Source: Pycnopodia helianthoides
Taxonomy: Eukaryota; Echinodermata; Asteroidea; Forcipulatida; Asteriidae
NCBI GenBank assembly: GCA_032158295.1
Contig: CM063246.1
Span: 2,079,371 to 2,143,370, forward strand
Reading direction: 5' to 3'
DNA length: 64,000 bases
Made by a program: the position numbers and the translations under genes. The notes under the pieces are model-generated. The model had not been told where the DNA came from, made no database searches, and saw nothing but the letters and a program-made list of their open reading frames with translations. Below, piece by piece: positions 57,001 through 64,000 of the stretch. Position 1 is the stretch's first letter, and each line of letters begins with the position of its first letter.

Positions 57001-60000
57001 TGTAACCGAGTTCTTTTGCCTGCTCTACACAATGCATCCAGAGGACGAAGCAATAGTGGTGAAGTGTCTTGCTTGAGGACACCAAGTGTCAAGACCGGGA
57101 CTCGAACCCACACTCTGCTGATCAGAAACACCACAGCTTGAGCCTGGTGCTCTTAGCCGCTCGGCCACGACACGCCATCTGTGTGCAGTAGTCTAAGCAC
57201 TTTGTCTATGTTTACTATGAACAAAAGAGTTCAAGTTCATCTAACACAAGATCTGTTCAAGAAATGTTCTCCATCACATTGCGTCTTAGTCGCACTGTTG
57301 CTCATAGTGTGCCCGCAATTTGAGTTGGGCACAGCTGCTGTGTTCCTCGTCACCAAGTCATTGCTCATCGGCACATGAACTGAAACACGTCAGCCTTTTA
57401 TGTCAGAAGCGATCCGATGACGTATTACCTGGGAGGTAATATGCATGACCTGATGAGTTACCAGAATAACCCTACGTTGCCATTGGCAACGTTTAGAATG
57501 ACATCAAAGTGACGGTATTCTCTCTCGCTCTCTCTGTCCTGTCTCTCTGATGAAGTTCAATTTATCTGTGGCTGGCAGAAAATTGATCTTTTCTCAGGAA
57601 ATGAAATCCAAACGGGATGCAGAACGATCTGAATATGTAGTTGTTTGAGAAGTCTCAGGTAGTCAAGATTTGAAAGATGGTTTTCCCATATGTGCCTCTT
57701 GTTTACAGGCATATACATTGCAAAAATGAGAAAAAAAGTACAAGTATGGGTATTTAAAAGCTTTAAGACCCCCCCCCCCCCCACAAAAATAGAGCTTTCG
57801 GCGTGTACTCGTGAACAAAACGAAGCATGACCACTTTGGTTAATTTCCACAGGTTGGTGGTTGTTGGGTCTTTTATACCATGTTAAATTTGCATTGAGAT
57901 AAAAAATAGTGTTTATGTTTTACCCATACACAGATGTGTGAAGCACTGTATACTCAATGTATGTATGGTTTAACAACAACAACAACAACAAAAAAGGGAA
58001 AAGAAAAGGTCTCTATATGGGAATTCTAAAGACCAGGGTGCTCCACAAGGAATGTTGTGTACACAGTCTATGAGAGAATGTTAACTACAGGGACAAAGGA
58101 AAAAACAAGAGATGTCTCCACAGGGATGTAAAAATAAGAATGTGTGGTTGTATGTGTTAATACAATTGTTATTATAGCCTGAAAAGACTTTAAAAACCTA
58201 AATCATATGAACTGTAACTGTAAGTCAGCTTTTGTTCTTACTTTTTGTCCAAGTACCAAACATCATGGCTGAAGAAGCTAAACATGTCAACAAATTCATA
58301 AATATGCCGATTTACAGCACGACTGTCAAGTTTTTTTGTAAGCAATCTATAGCCGTAGCCGCAGTGTTGTTCCAGATACAACCTTTGCCTGACACTATGC
58401 TCTTCAGCCTTGATGTTGAGATCAATTGTCCCCAGATGTATTGAATCCAAGTTACAATCGGTACTCTGCATTCCTCGTCGTTGATTGACTCCGTTGGCAT
58501 TGATCAACGTTCATGCATATGCCTTTTATTTCACACTCTTGTGGTAACATGGATCCATAATTAATTTTGATGTGAATAAAAGGGGGATGTGTGTGTAGGT
58601 TGCTATGAGACTCGTTGAGAGTATGTAGCTTGTCTGTAGAGTACTACCCAGAGTGGGGCCGGAATACTGTGTTTCGTAGGCCTTAAGCATTCGTGTTCAA
58701 TAGGCCCTAGGTACCAGTGAACCATAGGGCTCTGGGCACCAGTGTTAGTAGGCCCTAGGCCCTAGTGCTCCATTAAAACTCACATTCCATAAGCCATAGG
58801 CACCATTTTTCATAGGCCCTGGGCACCAGTGTCCCATAGGTCTGGCACCATTGTTCCATAGGCCCTGGGCACCAGTGTTTTATCCCCTAGGTACCAGTGT
58901 ACTGTAGGAGCAAGGCACCAGTGTTTGTAGGCCCTAGGCCCTAGTGCTCCATTAAAACTCACAATTTACATGTTGAACTTTGTAGAAAGTTCTTTCTCAT
59001 TTAGATTCTGGTCTTGTAAAGTAAACTCTATGCTGGTAAAACAAATTGAGCTACAAGCCCTGCTGTCTTGTAGTATTTTACCCCAAATTGAGCCCTGAGT
59101 GTTCTGGCACCATAGTGGCCCTTAGGCACCAGTGTACTGCTTGCCCAAGGCACCAGTGTTCTGTTGGCCCTAGGCATAAGTTTTCTGTCGCCAACCACTG
59201 GTTGGCAAAAAATAGTGGCTATGACATTACAAAAGAAAGGTCTGTAGAGTACTTACCAGTGGATTGCATCTTTCTCTTTTTTTTCAACAGATATTTCAGG
59301 AAAGACAACTACTTTGGCTTGAGCTGTTTTCAGAATATGCAGGTAGACAGCGAGGTGGAGCGGGGGGCAAGAATGAAATCTGTAGGCATCTTGTCCACTT
59401 CCTACACAGCCCTCTACAAACACATGCAGTTTCTGGAAAACCAAGTCAGGTAAAAAAAAACGATCGAGTAACGGAATTGAAAGACTTTACATCATGGTGT
59501 GAAATTCTCTGGATCTTCTAGTTTTCAGTGAGCACACTGGTCAACCATAGAGAAAGGACCAATCCAACCTGGGAAATTTGATGAAATTAGTTTGTATCCA
59601 AATTGGCTGATGTGGTACAGCTATGGCTGTTGCTAAGGGTGTTGCTGAGGGCATCCTATTCTTCAAAGCATGATTAACTATCCGTTAGCCAGAGCCATAG
59701 CAGCCAGTTCACCTAAGATTGAGTTAAAACAATGACAAAAGAAGGTTTATGTTTTGTCAGCATTCTGTGCACAATCATACAACATGAAGCTTTTTTCAAC
59801 TTAGTAATCAGGTAAGCAATGGTATGTGGACAGTAGTTTGTAAAGAATTCAGTTGATATTGCACTGGTATGAATTTTATAACGGAAAGGCTGAATGATCA
59901 AAGCTCAAACATGTTTCTGGTCAGGGGGCCACCAAAACGCGCCCTGGTATGTCACTGGCGCCTAATAGTGCGACTCTAAAAGTTTCCTATTTGTTGTAAA

Positions 60001-60205
60001 TTTATCCATTGTTTTTTCCATTAGACATCAATTAGAGATCCCAGGACGCTACGGTCAGCTGTTGGCATTCTATAACGATCGCAAGGGGTCGTTACCTTCT
60101 ATCGAGTCATCGAGGGACACGCTATCAGTGTCGTCACCCATGTCGGGATCCTCAGGGCCGACGCCCATAACCACACCCAGCTCAGAGTACCTGCCCTCCA
60201 TGAAG
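38732..60205 (+). CDS. DENND11: DENND11 (LCHN/KIAA1147), first four exons, 3' end outside window
   Basis: A DENN-domain protein; the family acts mainly as Rab exchange factors, and the specific target of this member is not established to my knowledge. Four exons with GT/AG introns join in frame to 238 residues (human about 455). The N-terminus has APLL as in human, then [19 protein letters not shown] (human VVAVFVVTFDPRSGNMVEW), [59 protein letters not shown] and EYLPSMK. These cover the upstream (u)DENN part. The core, starting in human near KITHPAGC, is not present by 64000. Two start codons are possible, 38732 and 38738; the second has the better context (A at -3, G at +4). Confidence 0.94.
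39560..39637. repeat. perfect 25-bp-arm hairpin (DENND11 intron 1)
   Basis: TTGCGATAATCGTAACCC (39560 on) and its inverse ending at 39637 pair over 25 bp without mismatch around a 28-nt loop, which itself contains CCTAACCCTC. Probably a minimal MITE. Confidence 0.85.
39638..39890. other. repeat-like block related to 45950-46080
   Basis: TTTTCCAGTGAGTTGACC, GGTTGTGTACAGTGGCAC and GTACACAGAACTAC correspond in order to segments at 45970-46075. Origin unknown. Confidence 0.45.
39891..40589. mobile_element. 700-bp fold-back element (DENND11 intron 1)
   Basis: The left arm CATAGAGCTATATATATTGA, then CTAGAGCGCTAAC, is inverted at 40547-40581, and pairing continues imperfectly inward (GAAGCC-TGGGCGC-CATG). 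No transposase frame. Confidence 0.75.
40701..41085. mobile_element. fold-back element, TTAA-AGGCACTGGACA variant
   Basis: TTAAAGGCACTGGACACTAT and GACTGTCCAGTGTCTTTAA ends. The centre GAGACCTCACGCGTGAGGTCTC (40870-40891) is a perfect palindrome. This is the variant I recall as abundant in sea stars. Confidence 0.85.
41246..41406. mobile_element. MITE with GGCCCTTTTTCGAAT ends
   Basis: GGCCCTTTTTCGAATCCACG and CGTGAATTCGAAAAGGGCC, continuing GGCTTTGGCTCC/GGAGCCGAAGCC. 161 bp. Confidence 0.8.
41480..41698. repeat. GGGCCC-family fold-back repeat
   Basis: CAGGGCCCAATTACATGG at the left; GCCATAAAATTGGGCCCTG at the right. Confidence 0.75.
42374..42699. mobile_element. fold-back element, TTAA-AGGCAGGG family
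   Basis: TTAAAGGCAGGGTGTACTTT and AAAAGTATCCACTGCCTTTAA; interior CACCCTTGTTGCATAGAATT. Confidence 0.85.
43305..43660 (-). mobile_element. tRNA-headed SINE split by a nested MITE
   Basis: The SINE tail and head (CCACAAGGGAAACTGAGTGG to GAGCTATGTAA at 43430) are separated from their leader (GGTGTTAGCATTCTCCC, 43611 on) by a palindromic insert at 43433-43602. Confidence 0.82.
43433..43602. mobile_element. MITE with CCCGGTTCATACTTCC ends
   Basis: CCCGGTTCATACTTCCTGCG and CGCAGGAAGTATGAACCGGG are inverted ends. The pairing continues through AATGCGAAGCGAA and TTGACGTCACA. 170 bp, no frame. Confidence 0.88.
43715..43817 (+). repeat. short tandem repeat, ATTTTGAGGGA units
   Basis: About five diverged copies of a 21-24-bp unit, AAAATATTATTTTGAGGGAA. 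Confidence 0.8.
43818..45284. other. intronic sequence, CT and GA microsatellites only
   Basis: GAGAGA at about 44011-44024, CT run at 44250-44268. Nothing gene-like supported. Confidence 0.45.
45285..45760 (-). mobile_element. non-LTR retrotransposon ORF2 C-terminus, broken
   Basis: Minus frames read [24 protein letters not shown] and, in a second frame after a frameshift, [14 protein letters not shown] ... [10 protein letters not shown], typical of CR1/L2-like reverse transcriptase ends. The 3' end has AAAGCGCCTAATT-like sequence and an AAT tail on plus at 45290-45306. Confidence 0.85.
47242..47318 (+). mobile_element. GGGCTA-family SINE tail fragment
   Basis: GCTCTAGTCAACTTTTCC ... TTTACCCGGTCAGTTTCCC ... 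GTTACTTGATAT matches the tails at 11.76 and 43.3 kb in reverse. Confidence 0.75.
47390..47560 (-). mobile_element. tRNA-Leu-like SINE, head missing
   Basis: GGGTTTACAGGGTGATGAGG, GGGGCAAACCCCTTTCTCTT, AGCGATAAACGTAACTAGG and CTTTACATCCCATCACAA match the body of the 34.8- and 56.9-kb copies. Confidence 0.8.
47870..48945 (-). mobile_element. non-LTR retrotransposon 3' portion with (AAT)n tail
   Basis: The minus frame at 48544-48942 has [16 protein letters not shown] ... [10 protein letters not shown], the usual end of ORF2. About 670 bp of AT-rich 3' UTR and an (AAT)n tail at 47872-47890 follow. 5'-truncated. Confidence 0.75.
48901..49288. mobile_element. diverged AGGCAGGG-family fold-back element
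   Basis: GGGAGGGTATACCTTTGGTAA and ACCAAAGGTATACTTTACC ends. Interior shares CTTACTTGGTAAGAAGCACT. It abuts the 5' edge of the retrotransposon fragment. Confidence 0.7.
49745..49905. repeat. palindrome of a SINE tail
   Basis: TTTTTACCCATACAGTGATG ... AGTACTTTCC(A)CGAGTCCTGTGAA is followed at once by its inverse, TTCACAGGACTCGGGGGAAAG ... CATCACTGTAAGGGTAAAA. Arms of about 75 bp, nearly no loop. Confidence 0.85.
50219..50456. mobile_element. fold-back element ending CGTGTCCCTTTAA
   Basis: Central arms AACTAACACAGTCCGC and GCGGACTGTGTTAGTACA. The right end is GGCATCGTGTCCCTTTAA with TTAA. The left end is eroded. It ends about 105 bp before DENND11 exon 2. Confidence 0.7.
50562..50661 (+). CDS. 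DENND11: DENND11 exon 2 (residues 92-124)
   Basis: [19 protein letters not shown] ... [14 protein letters not shown], nearly identical to human. Acceptor TTTCCTAG, donor CAT/GTAAGA; ends after two bases of an Ile codon. Confidence 0.95.
50744..50957. mobile_element. Penelope-like fold-back repeat (DENND11 intron 2)
   Basis: GGTTTGCGGTAACACCATG and CATGGTGTTACCGCAAACC are perfect ends. The arms continue (TTAAATCTCTTTTGAGTAGTG; AACGACTCAACGTTTCGATC). Homologous pieces lie at 32.8 and 53.5 kb. Confidence 0.75.
50846..50884 (+). ncRNA. hammerhead-ribozyme-like core
   Basis: CTGAAGA (50846-50852), a 6-bp stem GGTCAG/CTGATC, GAAAC (50872-50876), GTTGA, then GTC (50882-50884), in the order of the hammerhead consensus CUGANGA-stem II-GAAA-short stem III-GUC. 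One extra G sits before stem II and I cannot see a good stem I, so activity is doubtful. Known to occur in Penelope-like elements. Confidence 0.4.
51065..51555. repeat. dispersed repeat shared with the PNKP 3' flank
   Basis: GCAGGGCTCAAATTTTAAAT at the left and AATTCAAGCCCTGC at the right are imperfect inverted ends; the interior aligns with 35585-35990. Confidence 0.68.
51556..53509. other. intronic sequence, G-runs only
   Basis: G-rich runs near 52610-52645 and 52898-52918; nothing else supported. Confidence 0.45.
53510..53815 (-). mobile_element. Penelope-like / hammerhead-bearing repeat
   Basis: On minus it runs from the hammerhead-like core through CTCCGCGGCAGTA, TACCTCCCGCCCAGGTAG and AGTTCTTTTCAGAACTG to CATGGTGTTACCGCAAACC. 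The same order recurs, truncated, at 63740-64000. Confidence 0.7.
53773..53811 (-). ncRNA. hammerhead-ribozyme-like core
   Basis: Minus strand: CTGACGA (53805-53811), stem GACTAG/CTAGTC, GAAAC (53781-53785), GTTGAGGC. It matches the catalytic core order, with one extra T before stem II and GGC in place of GUC at the cleavage position. Stem I is not evident. Confidence 0.38.
54644..54870 (-). mobile_element. non-LTR retrotransposon 3' end
   Basis: TTATTTATTCGGCCATTTCTC, GGTGCCCCATAACAAGTTGG and AAGTCTGCTAATCCAA match 60345-60575 closely. Confidence 0.78.
55020..55376. mobile_element. diverged AGGCAGGG-family fold-back element
   Basis: Interior AACCTGTGAAAATTTCATTT and the right end ACCAAAAGTATATCTTCCCTTTAA are family-like; the left end has decayed. 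Confidence 0.65.
56171..56549. mobile_element. fold-back element, TTAA-AGGCAGGG family
   Basis: TTAAAGGCAGGGTATACTTT left, TCGCTGCCTTTAA right (some of the right arm lost); interior CACCCTTGTTGCATAGAATT. Confidence 0.83.
56920..57178 (-). mobile_element. tRNA-Leu-like SINE, near full length
   Basis: Plus strand: AAGGTGCTGCGGCGCATTC ... AGCGATAAGTGTAACCGAG ... GGGACTCGAACCCACACTC ... GCTTGAGCCTGGTGCTCTTAG ... CGGCCACGACACGCC. The minus head has a good A-box and B-box and CAA at the anticodon position, the best-preserved copy here. Confidence 0.88.
57179..58674. other. intronic sequence, no gene supported
   Basis: CT microsatellite near 57520-57547, C-run at 57769-57782, a SINE-tail fragment at about 57915-57975, ACA repeat at 57971-57990. 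Short open frames near 58265-58440 on both strands have no recognised domain. Confidence 0.45.
58675..59185 (+). repeat. GGCACCAGTGTT minisatellite, interrupted
   Basis: About a dozen diverged copies of a unit near 25-28 bp (CATAGGCCCTGGGCACCAGT), including a longer duplicated block around CCCTAGTGCTCCATTAAAAC. Positions 58970-59096 are an unrelated insert, similar to part of the 35.6- and 51-kb repeat. Confidence 0.85.
59291..59449 (+). CDS. DENND11: DENND11 exon 3 (residues 125-177)
   Basis: [17 protein letters not shown] ... [18 protein letters not shown] ... HMQFLENQV. Acceptor TTCAACAG, donor CAG/GTAAAA. Confidence 0.95.
60025..60205 (+). CDS. DENND11: DENND11 exon 4 (residues 178-238)
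   Basis: [20 protein letters not shown] is conserved. It is followed by a Ser/Thr/Pro-rich stretch ([23 protein letters not shown]) longer than the human GRGSS segment, then EYLPSMK. Acceptor CCATTAG, donor AAG/GTTTGT; ends in phase 0. Confidence 0.93.
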
Positions 60206-60344
60206 GTTTGTAAATACTGTCCCTAAATTTCTAATGCATATAATGAACATTTTACCGTTATGTCATGCAGTGCTTCAACGAGATTTGTAACGCAATGTTC
60301 AATAGACCCCTTGCATAGGTCGCCATCACTGAGGTTAAACAATG

Positions 60345-60575
60345 CTCATTATTATTATTATTATTTATTCGGCCATTTCTCTAAAAACAACCATACAATA
60401 TACCAAATTTAATATTCTATTTGAAAGAAAAAAATTAAAAATTTAAAATTAAATAGGTGCCCCATATCAAGTTGGCCAGGATTCAAAAGTGTACTCAAAC
60501 ACTGTGACTAAAAAGTCTGCTAATCCAAACTTGAAAATGGGAACATTAAAAATATAAGTAATATAATATGTACAT
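60345..60575 (-). mobile_element. non-LTR retrotransposon 3' end with (AAT)n tail
   Basis: ATTATTATTATTATTTATTCG tail on plus, GGTGCCCCATATCAAGTTGG, AAGTCTGCTAATCCAA; sister of 54644-54870. Confidence 0.8.
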
Positions 60576-60989
60576 CATGCGACAAACCATTAACTTTTCA
60601 AATGAAATGGAATGAGCCTGGTGATAAATTGGATGAGCTTTTGTTGGAATTGGCTGAGAGAATATATATATATATCATTGAATAATTTTGTATTTATCAG
60701 TAGTTGAAATTGAGTTAGTCCTTTTGACCGTTGGATGCTGATGTGACAAGCCATTCATTTTCCAATGAAATTGAATGAGCTTGGTGTAAAACTAAATGAG
60801 TTTTTGTTGAAATTGATTAAGAAAAGCTATAATAAAGAACAGAAAATAAAAAAAGTTAATTTTTTATCATTGAATAAACTTGTTTATCAATATTTTGTTT
60901 TTTTTCCAAAAGAAAACCATAGAATTATGAGGTAAACCGTAGATTCATGAAAAACATCAAACAAAAAAAGGGGAAAAGTATATTTTAAA

Positions 60990-61495
60990 TATCACAATAT
61001 ATCAGAAACAGGACATTAACCCCAATATTCCTGTCTGTATTTTCATGGATTGAATCTGTGATCTTAGTTGCTGTAGAAGGATTCACCCAAATATCACAAT
61101 ATATCAGAAACAGAGCACTGACCCCAATATTCCTGTCTGTATTTTCATGGATTGTATCTGTGATCTAAGTAGCTGTAGAAGGATTCACCCAAATATCACA
61201 ATATATCAGAAACAGAGCACTGACCCCAATATTCCTATCTGTGTTTTTATGGATTGTATTTATGATATAAGTTGCTGTAGAGGGGATTCACCCAAATATC
61301 ACAATATTATTAGAAACAGAACACTAACCCCAATATTCCTGTCTGTATTTTCATCGATTGTATCTGTGATCTGTTGAGGGATTGACCCAAATATCAAAAT
61401 ATATCAGAAACAGAACACTAGCCCCAATATTCCTGTCTGTATTTGTATGGATTGTATTTGTGATCTTAGTAGCTGTAAGAGGATTCACCCACAGT
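60990..61495 (+). repeat. 102-bp tandem repeat, about 4.8 copies
   Basis: ATCACAATATATCAGAAAC recurs at 60991, 61093, 61195 and about 61298, then as ATCAAAATATATC at 61393 (spacing 102, 102, 103, 95). Units share CCCCAATATTCCTGTCTGT and GTAGAAGGATTCACCC. Confidence 0.95.
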
Positions 61496-62099
61496 GGGTA
61501 AATGTCAGCCCAGATTACTGTGTTATTTCCCCTCCGTGGGATAAACAGAATTATGCAAAGCAGTCAACCACGCATTGACGTGCATTCTAGAGGCTACCAC
61601 CTGCGCTCTACGCATTGACCTCTGGCCTATATTATAGTAGATCAAGGAACATCATTAGTGATTACTTCATACCCAATTGAGTCGAGTGTGCTTGGGTACA
61701 GTGGTTTAAAGGCAGACGAGCCTCTGTGCAGAGAGCAGAAAAAATTGCTCAACTCTAATAAATTATTATTTTATCTTTCTTGGATTGAAACCAAGAATTC
61801 CTCAGTAGTGTCTAGCACTGCGCCTGGTAGGCCTGAAGAAATTTGTGAAGAGAGAAGATGATAAAGAAATGTCAGTTTATTTAGATGTAGGAGGAAAAAC
61901 CCAACTGGGCAAAAACTCACGCATTTAGGTAGGGACTGGAAACCCAATCCACATGCGAAGCTCCAGGATGGGTTGGGTCTCAAACGGGGGTCTACAGAGG
62001 TGAAAGGAACCACTTGGGCAGTCTGATCCCCCCAAAAGTAACACTGAGGAGTACAAAGAAAAGGACAAATGCAAGACATAATTCAAAATCAATTCAGTG
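61496..62099. other. intronic sequence, nothing recognised
   Basis: No repeat shared with the rest of the window and no coding frame supported. Confidence 0.45.
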
Positions 62100-62296
62100 C
62101 CTAATACATATATTCAATAAAGCTGTTAAGCACACAACATTGCTTAGCACAGAAAATCTTGCTTAGCGGAAACAGGTTCCCAATATCATGGCAATTGTTT
62201 TTGACCCGATGGTTCCCTGCTAATTTTTGCTTAGCAAGAAAAAATTGGGTATGCACTCTGCTTAAAACATAGCTCCTATAAAATTGGGGCCCTAGG
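62100..62296. repeat. GGGCCC-family fold-back repeat
   Basis: AAAGCTGTTAAGCACACAAC left, TAGCTCCTATAAAATTGGGG right; interior ATTTTTGCTTAGCAAG. Confidence 0.72.
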
Positions 62297-62655
62297 GAAG
62301 GTTAATTCAAAGGAAGTAGAAACCAACAGATATAACTTCATTTTTTTAAGCTTCAAAAAGTAGCTTCTATTTAACATTGTTGTTCTCATCAGACATGTCG
62401 TGGATTTAACCACTGGATGTTTACAGCAAAACCATTCCAACAGAGAGAGAGTTGATTTCCTTAATGGAATGAAACATTTAATCTGAAGCGTGACAAGATG
62501 TTACGGCTTCTCCCAGATGGTTTTGTCAGCGAGCATGTTTCTTATGTACACATGTATTCCCCCCCCCCCACCCCAGGCTACACTTAACTACATGGAAAGC
62601 GCCTTTCTTGCATCTGTCGTTTGCCTCTCTGGTGAATTTCTTTTTCTATTTCTAA

Positions 62656-62836
62656 CCAACCAAAAGGACCTATGGTATAAATTCAAAAAAAAAAGTTAAT
62701 GGCCTGGCGTTTAGACCCTAGAAGAGTCTTTATGGAAGGCCTTCTGAAGTCTCCGTGGGAAAGACTCTGCTAGGGTCGAAACGTCAGGGCATTAAATATA
62801 TTTTTTTGAATTTATACCATAGGTCCTTTTGGTTGG
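62656..62836. mobile_element. Penelope-like fold-back repeat
   Basis: CCAACCAAAAGGACCTATGG and CCATAGGTCCTTTTGGTTGG are perfect inverted ends. The arms continue through ATAAATTCAAAAAAA. Internal GGGTCGAAACGTCAGGGC is a motif common in Penelope-like ends. Confidence 0.72.
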
Positions 62837-63739
62837 GCATTAAATATATTTTTGCAAAGAAATAGCTATTCTGAAAATTTTGCTTGATTGTGTACAGGAA
62901 GGTTACATACATAAATAATGATAAACAAAAATATATAAATAAATTAATTAATTAGTTAATTAAAAATTAATCAGACACTTTCGTAATTCCTACCCTCGGT
63001 TCTTCCTCTCTACAGAGAGTATTTTATGTACAGCTATACCAACTGTCCCTGATTCTGTAAAAAGTTCCCTGAAAAAAAAACCAATCTTCCATGTTTTGGA
63101 TGATCAAATCTGAAAATCTTTCCTGATTATGGAAACTTGTTCCATTATTGTGTTGAATGTAGTTCTAAATATCTCCCTGATTGTTGTAAGAAAATCTCCC
63201 TGATTGCAAGACGCAGATGTCGGCAGCTAATGGGATTGTACAAATATTTCTTTTGTGGGTCATCTGGACCAGAAGGCTAAGATTAACTCAGGGAAAGCTT
63301 TTTATTTTTTTCTGTTTAAAATATATTTGGCTTAAGGGTCCATCAGCCCACATACAGAGCCTTGTTTACTGACAAAATTTATCTGTCAAGTTTTATTTTT
63401 AGACGCTCCCTCTAGCATCCAGGGGCATTAAGAAGAATTTTTGTTATCTTTTGTTATGGTTGGAAGCTTCCATCATGTTGAAAATTGTTTCGTTTGGATT
63501 GCATTGCGGAGGGGAGTCATGATGCTGTGTGGTGTGTGGAGACCAACAGATTTGACTTGTGGCTAGGGTTGGAACACTGCTGTTGCGTTCATTCCATTAT
63601 TACTGAAGCAACTAGCCTAAGCCAGAATCTTTCAATTTGGACGATTCTCAATATGGTGGGCTTTCCACGGTTTGCTCAGGCGAGAGGTCGGTTTCGCAGT
63701 GTACAATGGGGAAAAAGGTAGACAAGTTTTTGGTTGTCA
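62837..63739. other. intronic sequence, nothing recognised
   Basis: AT-rich, then mixed; the expected next DENND11 exon (human KITHPAGC region) is not found here. Confidence 0.45.
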
Positions 63740-64000
63740 CACTGCGCCCATTCTGCAACGTCCTGTTGAAGCATTGATTCCAATTAAGAACTCACTCTGC
63801 GGCAGTGAAGTAAATAAACGAGAAGTCCTCTTGATCCAAGCAAAAGCAGTAGTCCTGGCCGATTTCCTACCTCCCCCAGGTGGTAGTAGTTAATAAGCAG
63901 GATAGTCCTTTTTAGAACTAATTAGTCTCATGAATTCCGAAATCTATTCCGCAGCAGTAGAACAAAATAATGAGACAAGTTCTATACATACACATGGTGT
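63740..64000 (+). mobile_element. Penelope-like repeat, cut by the window edge
   Basis: AAGAACTCACTCTGCGGCAG, CCTGGCCGATTTCCTACCTC, GTAGTAGTTAATAAGCAGGA and ACACATGGTGT follow the order of the 53.5-kb repeat read on minus. Confidence 0.7.

Noticed and set aside
56920..57178. A tRNA-Leu gene on the minus strand
   Set aside because: The head has recognisable A- and B-boxes but is followed by a SINE body shared by at least seven other copies, and the acceptor stem does not close cleanly.
58238..58507. 89-residue minus frame and a 60-residue plus frame beginning MAEEAKH
   Set aside because: Both strands are open over the same AT-balanced stretch, no family recognised, and it lies inside a DENND11 intron.
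60990..61495. CRISPR-like array
   Set aside because: The units are identical over nearly their whole 102-bp length, with no variable spacers, in animal DNA.
62656..62836. Third hammerhead core
   Set aside because: GTCGAAACGTC is present but no CUGANGA element lies at the right distance on that strand.

Overview
The window is animal nuclear DNA: two intron-rich genes, with introns bounded by GT and AG, lie in a dense field of short interspersed and fold-back repeats. The repeat families (fold-backs ending TTAA-AGGCAGGG, fold-backs starting GGGCCCAATTTCATAGAGC, and several tRNA-headed SINEs) resemble ones I recall from sea star genomes. An asteroid echinoderm is therefore my best guess; this rests on recollection, not on a search.

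Layout. Positions 1-19253 hold no gene I can support, only repeats and unique non-coding sequence, plus one possible 5' leader exon/promoter near 16.7-16.9 kb. Positions 19254-35316 (+) are a complete 16-exon gene for PNKP, the DNA-end-healing polynucleotide kinase 3'-phosphatase. Splicing by eye gives 2370 nt, or 789 residues, with the FHA domain, the DxDGT phosphatase and the P-loop kinase all intact. Positions 35317-38390 are the PNKP 3' flank and the intergenic gap. Positions 38732-60205 (+) are the first four coding exons (238 residues) of DENND11 (LCHN/KIAA1147), with an 11.6-kb first intron. The rest of DENND11 lies beyond the right edge.

The two genes are on the same strand about 3.4 kb apart. 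I see no functional link between them: PNKP repairs single- and double-strand DNA breaks, while DENND11 is a DENN-family protein. Their human orthologues are on different chromosomes.

The most interesting coding feature is the PNKP linker. Exon 3 alone encodes 362 residues, making the protein about 270 residues longer than human PNKP. It carries five spaced copies of a Tyr-x-Gly-Ala-Val-Ser-Asp-Ser-Glu/Asp-Asp motif that looks like CK2 sites and like the XRCC1 segment that the PNKP FHA domain binds. Other notable items are a 660-bp fold-back element with about 99% identical arms and a 9-bp target duplication, head-to-head SINE pairs (one with a 15-bp target duplication), nested insertions, and Penelope-like repeats with hammerhead-ribozyme-like cores.
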